Source of the DNA: Muribaculaceae bacterium
GTDB taxonomy: Bacteria > Bacteroidota > Bacteroidia > Bacteroidales > Muribaculaceae
Direction of reading: 5' to 3'
Length of the DNA: 5,290 nt
Assembly (NCBI GenBank): GCA_016302215.1
Contig: JAEDNZ010000129.1
Location: forward strand, 1 to 5,290
The notes under the pieces are model-generated. The model saw only the letters and a list, made by a program, of their open reading frames with translations. It searched no databases and was not told where the DNA came from. Of the stretch, positions 1-5,290 are shown one piece after another (position 1 is the stretch's first letter; each line of letters begins with the position of its first letter). Made by a program: the position numbers and the translations under genes.

Positions 1-459
1 GAAGGCAACGGCAAGTGCTGCAAAGAGGGCAAAGCCGGCTGCAAAGAAGGCAAGTGCTCCAAGGACTCCTGCGGCAAAGCCAAGTGCTGCAAGGAAGGCA
101 AAGCCGGCTGCTGCAAGAAGGCTCAGGCTGACAGCTGCGGCGCTCGCCAACGTATGCGCCAACACAATATGCGTATGCGCGGCGCTGCTGCCAACGCCGA
201 GGCTACCTCTGAATACCTCGCAAAGGTCAAGGAAGTGCTCACCCCCGAGCAGTATGTGCAGTTCCTCGAGAACTGTGTGGTGCGCGGCGCCACGATGCCT
301 CGCATGTTTGACCGCCCCGGCGGCGTTAAATATCGCGACCCCAAGACCGGCCGCGCCATCCCCACCGGCCGCGATGGCAGGATACTGCAGCGTCCGCGCC
401 CCGCGCTTGCTGACAGCTGCGCTGCGGCCTCTGCTCCATCTTGCTGCTCAAAGAAGTAA
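1..459 (+). CDS. Cysteine-rich repeat protein with LTPEQ helix (5' end outside window)
   Basis: The frame is open from the first base to a TAA at 457-459, giving 152 visible residues, so the true start lies upstream. The ATG at 154 is an internal methionine (residue 52), because the reading frame before it is clearly coding. Residues 1-46 contain ten cysteines in a Lys/Gly/Glu background, including two identical KCCKEGKAGC modules (residues 5-14 and 28-37). A predicted helix around residues 68-95 carries LTPEQ (80-84), which resembles the LTxxQ-type motif of Spy/CpxP periplasmic proteins and the Bacteroidales DUF4890 group. The C-terminus returns to cysteines: ADSC at 137-140, echoing ADSC at 43-46, and a final CCSKK. 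The cysteine pairs suggest metal or thiol chemistry and the LTPEQ helix an exported location; both are inferences, and a signal peptide cannot be checked here. It converges on the downstream phosphatase-like gene. That it is a real gene is nearly certain; its function is unknown. Confidence 0.85.
   Translation, partial: EGNGKCCKEGKAGCKEGKCSKDSCGKAKCCKEGKAGCCKKAQADSCGARQRMRQHNMRMRGAAANAEATSEYLAKVKEVLTPEQYVQFLENCVVRGATMPRMFDRPGGVKYRDPKTGRAIPTGRDGRILQRPRPALADSCAAASAPSCCSKK
13..111 (+). repeat. Two 30-base in-frame copies encoding KCCKEGKAGC
   Basis: Copy 1 is at 13-42 and copy 2 at 82-111, with starts 69 bases apart. They match at 28 of 30 bases, and both differences are synonymous (AAA/AAG for Lys, GAG/GAA for Glu), so the peptide is identical. 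A partial unit, KEGKCSK, lies between them (residues 15-21). The pattern fits internal duplication of a cysteine module followed by constraint on the protein. More copies may lie upstream of the window. Confidence 0.8.
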
Positions 460-517
460 GCTTCACGGGCTACCCCCTCATCACTGACACACACATTCTC
501 CTCTCTCGATGAATGTA

Positions 518-557
518 AAGGGCACCGGGCGCGGCCGCAGCCGCCAATGGTGCCCTT
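518..557. terminator. Hairpin with 9-bp outer and 5-bp inner stem between convergent genes
   Basis: Bases 518-526 (AAGGGCACC) pair exactly with 549-557 (GGTGCCCTT). Inside the loop, 531-535 (GCGGC) pairs with 540-544 (GCCGC). It starts 59 bases after the stop of the Cys-rich gene. No T-run follows on the + strand; read on the - strand the stem is followed by TTTACATT, a weak U-tract. A terminator serving one or both convergent genes is the likeliest role, but the missing strong T-tract keeps this tentative. Confidence 0.45.
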
Positions 558-563
558 AATGCG

Positions 564-609
564 AGGCGCCCTCGGCATTGACGGCATGTGCCATCAGCCG
601 GGGGCGCCT
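564..609. terminator. Long GC-rich hairpin, 13-bp stem, between convergent genes
   Basis: Bases 564-576 (AGGCGCCCTCGGC) pair over their whole length with 597-609 (GCCGGGGGCGCCT), with one T-G wobble. The 20-base loop can fold further: TGA 579-581 with TCA 594-596, and GGC 583-585 with GCC 590-592. It ends 26 bases before the stop codon of the - strand phosphatase-like gene. Neither side has a T-run, so it is not a textbook intrinsic terminator. It could still end transcription, protect the 3' ends of the transcripts, or belong to a small structured RNA. Confidence 0.45.
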
Positions 610-635
610 GCTGTATCAGTAGGGAAGGGGGCGCT

Positions 636-1988
636 TTAGTAGCGGATTTTGTCGGTGGTGTCGCCCTGACGGCGGATGTAGATGTTGCCGGATTGCGGAG
701 CGCTCACCTTGATGCCTTGCAGGTTGTAGTAAGCCGGGGCGGCCTCTGCGGCGGCAGCGGCGATGTCGCTGACGGCTGAGGGCTCGGCACACAGCTTGGC
801 TCTGAGGGCGTCGATGTCGTCTTGGGTGAGCGTGCCGTTGCCGATGAAGTATGCGGCCATGGCGGCGCTGAGGTCTTCTACGGCATTGATGTCGTCAACG
901 CCGAGTATCAGCTGCATGGCATATTGCAGCAAGTGGTAGTCGCGAAACTCCAGGATGCCCATGCGGTTGGATTTCTGATAGTCGGCGGCGATGTCGGTCC
1001 AGTCGGCGCCGCATAGCGCGGCAAATACGGCGCAGAACACGCCGGTGCGGTCAGTGCCCAGGCGGCAGTGGATGGTGGCGGGCATAGGCGTGCTGTCATC
1101 GATGATGAAGTCGGTGACTTCGCGTATCCATTGGCAGAAGATGTCGTTGTTGGCGCGGTAATACACGGCGTTATACGACGGCGTGGTGCCGTTGACGGTG
1201 CCTACATACAGCACGTGGCCGTTGTCGAGCGCTGTCTGGTAGTAGTCGGGCACGCTCTCGGTGTATTTGGTGCCGCCGATGGTGTAGGAGGTTAGCGACC
1301 CGGTGTCGTCGCCTGACAGGCAGATGTCTGACTGCACGCCGTGCTGCACCGACAGCTCATCGACATACTGTATGCGCACCGGCTCTGTGGCATATGTGTC
1401 GCGTGAGTATTTGAAGGGGTGGTAGCAGCGATACAGCATCGTAGTGCCCGGCACCCGGCGGAAGTTGGATATCTCCTCCTGGCCCTCGGTGGTGGTGAGG
1501 TCAAAGTCATCGAGCGTCTTGACCACGTTGGCCGAGGCGCTGTTGGCTTTGATGGTCTCGAAGTCATCGCTGTTGAAGACCACGATGTTGTTTTTGTCGC
1601 TGTTGCGGAAGACATAACCCTCGGGGATAAATGACTTGCTGCTACCGCTCTGCCAAGACGAGCCGTTGGTCACAAATTTGAACTCGGGCTGGCCGCTGTT
1701 GCCGGGGATTTTCACGGCAGAGTAGGGCGCTGTCACGTGCCAGAAGTCGCCATCGGCATCGTAGGTCATGACGAAATCGTCAGAGGCGCCCCACGAGGTG
1801 AACGAGCCGCGCACCTCCACGCTCTTCAGGCCCGACACCTTCCACAGGTTGTTGTCAAAGATGAATGTCACGCTCTTGTCGCCGTCGTTGTCAATGAAGC
1901 ATTTGGCGCGGTCGGCGTCAGTGGGCTGCGGCTGTGCGGCCGCGCTCACGGATAATGCAAGCATTAGCCCTAATGTGTAAGCTTTCAT
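636..1988 (-). CDS. Secreted tyrosine-phosphatase-like protein with N-terminal glycogen-binding-like domain
   Basis: The protein has 450 residues from the ATG at 1988. A TTG at 2039 would add 17 residues, but the ATG places a normal signal peptide at the N-terminus (MKAYTLG..., likely cleavage SAAA|QPQ after residue 18, no lipobox), so it is preferred. Residues about 38-140 look like an E-set/CBM48- or AMPK-type beta-sandwich (VEVRGSFTSW at 57-66, DADGDFWHV at 77-85, FKFVTNG at 103-109). Residues about 174-365 resemble the Y_phosphatase3 (PF13350) group of tyrosine/serine phosphatases: NFRRVPGTTMLYR at 175-187 and an intact P-loop HCRLGTDRTG at 307-316, with nucleophile Cys308 and phosphate-binding Arg314. 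The upstream DLR-type motif seems to be replaced by a sequence around LSGDD (224-228). The last 32 residues (YYNLQG..., ...IYIRR...) resemble the tails of many exported Bacteroidales proteins. Its substrate could be a phosphoprotein, phosphoinositide or other phosphoester; the sequence does not say which. Confidence 0.88.
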   Translation of the reverse strand: MKAYTLGLMLALSVSAAAQPQPTDADRAKCFIDNDGDKSVTFIFDNNLWKVSGLKSVEVRGSFTSWGASDDFVMTYDADGDFWHVTAPYSAVKIPGNSGQPEFKFVTNGSSWQSGSSKSFIPEGYVFRNSDKNNIVVFNSDDFETIKANSASANVVKTLDDFDLTTTEGQEEISNFRRVPGTTMLYRCYHPFKYSRDTYATEPVRIQYVDELSVQHGVQSDICLSGDDTGSLTSYTIGGTKYTESVPDYYQTALDNGHVLYVGTVNGTTPSYNAVYYRANNDIFCQWIREVTDFIIDDSTPMPATIHCRLGTDRTGVFCAVFAALCGADWTDIAADYQKSNRMGILEFRDYHLLQYAMQLILGVDDINAVEDLSAAMAAYFIGNGTLTQDDIDALRAKLCAEPSAVSDIAAAAAEAAPAYYNLQGIKVSAPQSGNIYIRRQGDTTDKIRY

Positions 1989-2079
1989 GGAAAAAATTGT
2001 TGATGAGTAAATGTGATAAAAAAAACAGTTGATTGTCAAATGTGTGATATGATTGAGTCTATCGCGATGCCCCGGCGGA
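1989..2079 (-). promoter_or_regulatory. AT-rich leader with possible promoter for the phosphatase-like gene
   Basis: This 91-base gap between queA and the phosphatase-like gene is much more AT-rich than its surroundings. On the - strand it contains TTGACA (2034-2039 as TGTCAA), overlapping a TTTG (2037-2040) that could act as the -33 element of a Bacteroides-type promoter. A run of eight T residues follows. I find no convincing TAnnTTTG -7 element at the right spacing and no Shine-Dalgarno sequence before the ATG. No terminator hairpin separates queA from this gene, so read-through is also possible. Confidence 0.25.
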
Positions 2080-3324
2080 CTATGTCTGCGCCCGGCGCAG
2101 CAGGCAGGCGTCGCCGTAGCTGAGAAAGCGGTATCCGTGGCTCAGTGCATACGCATACATCTCGCGCCACCCCTCGCCTATAAACGCTGATACCAAGAGC
2201 AGCAGCGTGGACTTGGGCTGATGAAAATTGGTAATCATCGTATCCACCAGCCTATAAGTGTAGCCCGGCGCTATGATGATGCGCGTGTCGCCGATGATGG
2301 CCTTCAGGCCGTGAGCATCAAGATAGCGCAATAGCAGCCGCAGCGCTTCGGCCGCAGGCAGCGCCGGATGGTCGGCCGAGTAGGGATACCATTGCTCTAC
2401 TTCGCCGCTCCAGAGGTCGGAGCTGATCAGGCACCCTATGTGGTAGAGGCTCTCGAGCGTGCGCACCGAGGTGGTGCCCACGGCGCAGATATGCTTGCCG
2501 CGCTCCACGGCATCGGCCAGCGCGGCGATGACGCTGCGGTTCACGGCGATAAACTCGCTGTGCATGCAGTGCTCGCCTATTGACGGCGTCTTCACCGGCT
2601 GAAAGGTGCCGGCGCCCACGTGCAGCGTCACCTCGTGGCGCTCTATGCCACGTCGGTCGATATCGTCGAGCACGGCCGGCGTGAAGTGCAGCCCGGCCGT
2701 CGGCGCTGCCACTGACCCTTCGATGTGGCTGTACACCGTCTGATAGTCGGTGGCGTCAGAGGCCTCGGTGTCGCGCCCCAGATAGGGCGGTATGGGTATC
2801 ACGCCCGCGGCATTTATCACCTCTGAGAAGGTGACCGCGGCGCCGGGCGTGGAGCTGTGCCACTCAAAGGCTATCTCCGAGCCGCTGTCGCCGGCGCTGA
2901 GGCGTGTTGCATTCAGCACGATGCTGCTGCCGTCGGCCGCCGTGATGACGCCGCTCAGCGGGCTGTTGTCGCGCCATCGCTTGGAGTTGCCCACCAAGCA
3001 GTGCCAGCGGCAGCTCCCCGTGCTCGCAAAGTTTTGCTCATAGTCAGCCGGCGCCGACGGCTCCAAGCAAAATATCTCAATGAGCGCGCCGGTGGCCTTG
3101 CGGAAACGCAGACGCGCGTTGATTACTCGCGTGTTGTTATATACGAGCAGCGAGTCGGCAGGCAGCAAGCCCGCCAACTCGCTAAAGGTGTGTGTCGCTA
3201 TCGTGCCGTCGCTCTCGCGCACTAACAGCTTGCAGGCATCGCGCTGCACTAACGGGTGCTTCGCTATCAGCGCTTCGGGCAGGGGATAGTCGTAGTCGTC
3301 AATGGATATAAGCTGCGGTGTCAT
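2080..3324 (-). CDS. queA: QueA-family S-adenosylmethionine:tRNA ribosyltransferase-isomerase, long variant
   Basis: QueA transfers and isomerises the ribosyl group of S-adenosylmethionine onto 7-aminomethyl-7-deazaguanine at the wobble position of tRNA, giving epoxyqueuosine; it acts in the cytoplasm. Family blocks appear in order: DYDYPLPEALIA at 10-21, NNTRVINARL at 63-72, GSVAAPTAGLHF at 203-214, LHVGAGTFQPVK at 234-245, GTTSVRTLES at 283-292, TNFHQP at 365-370 and YGDACLL at 403-409. At 414 residues it is longer than the usual 340-360. The extra length lies mainly around residues 84-125 and 308-346, giving a form I associate with Bacteroidetes, where it can coexist with a standard QueA. 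The family's TNFHLP is TNFHQP here. The ATG lies one base after the stop of the barrel gene, pointing to translational coupling. Family membership is firm; identical activity to canonical QueA is inferred. Confidence 0.93.
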   Translation of the reverse strand: MTPQLISIDDYDYPLPEALIAKHPLVQRDACKLLVRESDGTIATHTFSELAGLLPADSLLVYNNTRVINARLRFRKATGALIEIFCLEPSAPADYEQNFASTGSCRWHCLVGNSKRWRDNSPLSGVITAADGSSIVLNATRLSAGDSGSEIAFEWHSSTPGAAVTFSEVINAAGVIPIPPYLGRDTEASDATDYQTVYSHIEGSVAAPTAGLHFTPAVLDDIDRRGIERHEVTLHVGAGTFQPVKTPSIGEHCMHSEFIAVNRSVIAALADAVERGKHICAVGTTSVRTLESLYHIGCLISSDLWSGEVEQWYPYSADHPALPAAEALRLLLRYLDAHGLKAIIGDTRIIIAPGYTYRLVDTMITNFHQPKSTLLLLVSAFIGEGWREMYAYALSHGYRFLSYGDACLLRRAQT

Positions 3325-3325
3325 A

Positions 3326-4972
3326 TCAGAACTTATATCCCACTGAGATTACTGCCGAATGAATGTTCTCGGCCAAGGTGGCTGTAGGAGCCTTTTGGTT
3401 GTCAAAGTCGGTGAAGGCGTGGTAGGTAGCTTCGCGGCGTTTATACACATACGCTCCGTCGATATAAAAGCCCTTGTAGCGATAGCCCAGACCCACTGAG
3501 ATGTGCTGCGTGTTCTTGTTGAGAGTGTATGACGGGTCGGTGTTGACATCGCCGCTGAGCACTGCCGGTATGTCTTTGCCCTCGGCGGCATCGCTGACGT
3601 TGGTGGTGGCGTAGTTATATCCGGCGCGGAGACTGAATTGCGGCGTGACCCTATACTCGACACCGATGCGCACTATGTTGCTGGCCTGCAGATATTGGTG
3701 CACATTCTCGGTGAGGTAGGTGTCCTCTACGAAATTGTCGCCCCAGTTGTCGTATGCCGCAACCTTGATTTTCATATCGTTGTAGGCCTGGCGCTCATAG
3801 TCGAGGCTGATGATGGCCTTGTTGCCTAACACCCCGGCCACACCCAGCATAAAACGCCACGGCGAGCGCAACCGCCAATCGTAGGTGCACACATCGGTGT
3901 ATTCATTGCCGGCGAGGGGATCAGTGCCGTCGTCGCTGTAGCTGTAATCGATGGTGCCGCTGGTGCTTTTGGTGAGGCTGTAGTATGTGGGGGTGTGGAT
4001 GGCCGCGCCAAAGCGCAGTTGATTGATAGGCTTTACGATGACGCCAAACTTAAAGTTGTAGCCCGTGCCGGTGACATACTGATGGTTGTTCAGGTCAAAG
4101 CCCGCATCCACGGTATTGCCCGCCCCGGCGCCGGGAAACTCCACATTCTCCATGCTCTCGCTGTAGAGCGCATCGCGGGTGTATGACAAGTCGTTGATGC
4201 CCACGCCCAAGCCCCAATACACGGTGTTGAGGATATTACCGCCAAAGTCGATGTTGTATTCATCGATGTAGCCGCGCTCGCGCACCTCAAAGAGAGCATC
4301 GCCCGTGGTGCCGTTCTTGTGCAGGCCATTGTACTTTGTGTTGTCCAAGGCCGTGGGGTTGATGAGCCAGCTGCTATAGCCTAACACGCTCAGCCATGAG
4401 TTGTAGATGCCGAAGTGTTTGTACGGGTCATCCCCATAGGGGTTATAGTTGGGGTCATCTGTGTCTGACAGCTCGCCGAACTCGAGAGCCTGCGCCGGTG
4501 TGCCTTGCGTGAGGTAGGCTATATAGTTTGACAGCGAGGTGGAGGTGGGCATCTGATAGCCGGAATACACGCGGTCAAACGATATGGCTCTATTATAGCT
4601 CACGCCCCACGCGATGCTCTTGAGTGTGCCTTTGAGGCGCGTGGCGCCGATGTAGCCGAAGTTGTTGCAGTAAGCCTTGGTCTGGCTGGTGGAGGCGGCA
4701 TGCGATGCCGTGGTCGTCGAGAAGTTGCGTGCCGAGATGTCGAGGGTGACACCTATCTCGCTGGAGCGATAGATGCCCAGGCCGGCAGGGTTCTGCGTCA
4801 AGGTGGAGAGGTCGCCGCCAAGGGCTGTGAATGCTCCGCCCATTGACATGAAGCGGGCTGTGCCGCGCATCTCGCTCTGCGACAGGTTGTAGCCGTCGAT
4901 AAAGCTTTGTGCTGTGGCTGTACCTACGGCCAGCGCTGCCGCCACGACTGAGGTCACAATATATTTGTTCAT
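3326..4972 (-). CDS. FadL/OMPP1-type outer-membrane beta-barrel protein
   Basis: The 548 residues begin with a signal peptide (MNKYIVTSVV..., likely cleavage ATA|QS after residue 21). The mature N-terminus carries the FadL-like block ARFMSMGGAFTALGGDLSTL (39-58) followed by NPAGLG (61-66). The rest is alternating aromatic and polar beta-strand sequence with long Asp/Asn/Gly-rich loops, as in SYNRAISF (125-132), RIGVEYRVTP (435-444) and SVGLGYRYKGFYIDGAYVY (492-510). The protein ends in ISVGYKF, a terminal phenylalanine typical of outer-membrane barrel insertion signals. Relatives in Bacteroides are often labelled hemin receptor or hypothetical; FadL itself moves long-chain fatty acids and other hydrophobic molecules across the outer membrane. 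The substrate here cannot be told. It follows the Ser-rich gene by 63 bases and its TGA sits one base before queA, so these genes are probably co-transcribed. Confidence 0.88.
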   Translation of the reverse strand: MNKYIVTSVVAAALAVGTATAQSFIDGYNLSQSEMRGTARFMSMGGAFTALGGDLSTLTQNPAGLGIYRSSEIGVTLDISARNFSTTTASHAASTSQTKAYCNNFGYIGATRLKGTLKSIAWGVSYNRAISFDRVYSGYQMPTSTSLSNYIAYLTQGTPAQALEFGELSDTDDPNYNPYGDDPYKHFGIYNSWLSVLGYSSWLINPTALDNTKYNGLHKNGTTGDALFEVRERGYIDEYNIDFGGNILNTVYWGLGVGINDLSYTRDALYSESMENVEFPGAGAGNTVDAGFDLNNHQYVTGTGYNFKFGVIVKPINQLRFGAAIHTPTYYSLTKSTSGTIDYSYSDDGTDPLAGNEYTDVCTYDWRLRSPWRFMLGVAGVLGNKAIISLDYERQAYNDMKIKVAAYDNWGDNFVEDTYLTENVHQYLQASNIVRIGVEYRVTPQFSLRAGYNYATTNVSDAAEGKDIPAVLSGDVNTDPSYTLNKNTQHISVGLGYRYKGFYIDGAYVYKRREATYHAFTDFDNQKAPTATLAENIHSAVISVGYKF

Positions 4973-5003
4973 AGTGATTGTATAGCTTTAGTAGAGATTG
5001 TAT
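4972..5003 (-). repeat. Short direct repeat just upstream of the barrel gene
   Basis: On the + strand TAGTGATTGTAT (4972-4983) and TAGAGATTGTAT (4992-5003) match at 11 of 12 bases, and their starts are exactly 20 bases apart, about two helical turns. The first copy touches the start codon of the FadL-like gene. The pair could be a regulator-binding or RNA-level site, but in a 63-base AT-rich gap chance is also plausible. No clear promoter or Shine-Dalgarno sequence is visible here. Confidence 0.25.
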
Positions 5004-5035
5004 TGTGTTTGGATAGATTTCTTCGCTTGCCAACA

Positions 5036-5290
5036 TCAGCGGCGACCACGGCTGCCACCACCGCCACCCATTGAGCGTGAGCCACCGCCCATTGAGTGCG
5101 AGCTGCGCGAGCTGCCGGAGGAGAATGACGAACCGCTGCTGCTGCGCCCGCGTGAGCTTGATGAGGGCGTGTAGCTGTTGCTACTGCTGCTGCTGCTGCT
5201 GCTGCGCTGCGGCGCGGGTTGATACGTTGACGACTGCTTTGACACTGACCGTCCGCTGCCCATGTTGCCGGGGCGTGAGATGGTGGTGGC
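5036..5290 (-). CDS. Ser/Gly/Arg-rich C-terminus of an unidentified protein (5' end outside window)
   Basis: The frame is open from the window edge (reading ATTISRPGNMGSGR...) to a TGA at 5036-5038, showing 84 residues. An ATG at 5263 lies in frame, but coding continues upstream of it, so the true start is probably beyond the window. The visible part is low complexity: eight consecutive serines, several SSS/GSS/SRSS runs, then SMGGGS and SMGGGG units and a basic end, SRGRR. Such tails occur on Bacteroidales envelope proteins and are probably disordered; the positive charge could aid binding to surfaces or nucleic acid, which is inference. The protein family cannot be identified from this tail. 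It lies 63 bases upstream of the FadL-like gene on the same strand and likely shares its transcript. Confidence 0.7.
   Translation of the reverse strand, partial: ATTISRPGNMGSGRSVSKQSSTYQPAPQRSSSSSSSSNSYTPSSSSRGRSSSGSSFSSGSSRSSHSMGGGSRSMGGGGGSRGRR
5184..5205. repeat. (CTG)7 trinucleotide tract within the poly-serine region
   Basis: Seven CTG units plus a C make an uninterrupted 22-base microsatellite. On the coding (-) strand it supplies six of eight consecutive serine codons as AGC. Slippage would change the serine run by whole residues and keep the frame, so this would tune length and not switch the gene on or off. Confidence 0.85.

Noticed and set aside
1..111. The spaced near-identical 30-base units considered as a CRISPR-like array or a mobile-element end.
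   Set aside because: There are only two units, they are in frame with coding sequence and differ at third codon positions, and no Cas, transposase or inverted terminal repeat is present.
154..459. A separate 101-residue gene beginning at the ATG at 154.
   Set aside because: The same frame is open and clearly coding from base 1, with the cysteine modules upstream, so this methionine is internal.
123..587. A 154-residue - strand frame covering the Cys-rich gene and both hairpins.
   Set aside because: The opposite frame has clear repeat structure with synonymous-only changes, showing which strand is coding. The antisense translation has no recognisable features and runs through the hairpin region.
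1989..2039. An N-terminal extension of the phosphatase-like protein from a TTG codon at 2039.
   Set aside because: The extra 17 residues come from AT-rich leader sequence and would bury a well-formed signal peptide that begins at the ATG at 1988.
2857..3225. A 122-residue + strand open frame antisense to queA.
   Set aside because: It lies entirely opposite conserved QueA coding sequence; its Ala/Arg/Val-rich translation is what the complementary strand of a GC-rich gene gives, with no domain or start signal.
4593..5036. A 147-residue - strand frame starting in an ATG that overlaps the stop of the Ser-rich gene (TGATG).
   Set aside because: The overlap looks like a coupled start, but about 85 percent of the frame lies out of frame within the signal peptide and N-terminal barrel region of the FadL-like gene, which is clearly real. 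The translated composition (many Arg, His, Leu) is that of a shadow frame and has no recognisable domain.

Overview
The window looks like a piece of a moderately GC-rich Bacteroidales genome. A gut lineage such as Muribaculaceae or a relative is the best guess. This rests on three things: a FadL-like outer-membrane protein of the kind common in Bacteroides relatives, a long (about 410-residue) QueA variant that I associate with Bacteroidetes, and a secreted protein with a Bacteroidales-style C-terminal tail. Start codons also lack clear Shine-Dalgarno sequences, which fits the phylum. The assignment comes from protein recognition alone, not from a database search.

Layout from left to right. 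Positions 1-459 (+) hold the 3' part of a cysteine-rich protein with repeated KCCKEGKAGC modules and an LTPEQ helix of Spy/CpxP/DUF4890-like appearance. Positions 460-635 contain no gene but carry two strong hairpins (518-557 and 564-609) between converging genes. Positions 636-1988 (-) encode a secreted, tyrosine-phosphatase-like protein with an N-terminal glycogen-binding-like beta-sandwich and an intact HCxxGxxRTG P-loop. Positions 1989-2079 are an AT-rich leader that may contain its promoter. Positions 2080-3324 (-) encode a QueA-family enzyme (queuosine tRNA modification). Positions 3326-4972 (-) encode a FadL/OMPP1-type outer-membrane beta-barrel, and only one base separates its stop from the queA start. 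Positions 5036-5290 (-) are the Ser/Gly/Arg-rich C-terminus of a protein that continues beyond the window.

The three right-hand genes are on one strand with gaps of 63 and 1 bases, so they probably form one transcript (Ser-rich protein, then the FadL-like barrel, then queA). The phosphatase-like gene follows after 91 bases and may be read through or have its own promoter. Functionally the set is mixed: three envelope or exported proteins plus one tRNA-modifying enzyme. I see no defence system, mobile element, CRISPR array, tRNA or rRNA. The most unusual items are the Cys-repeat protein, the domain architecture of the secreted phosphatase-like protein, the paired hairpins between the convergent genes and the divergent long QueA. 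I found nothing that I would call a new multi-gene system.
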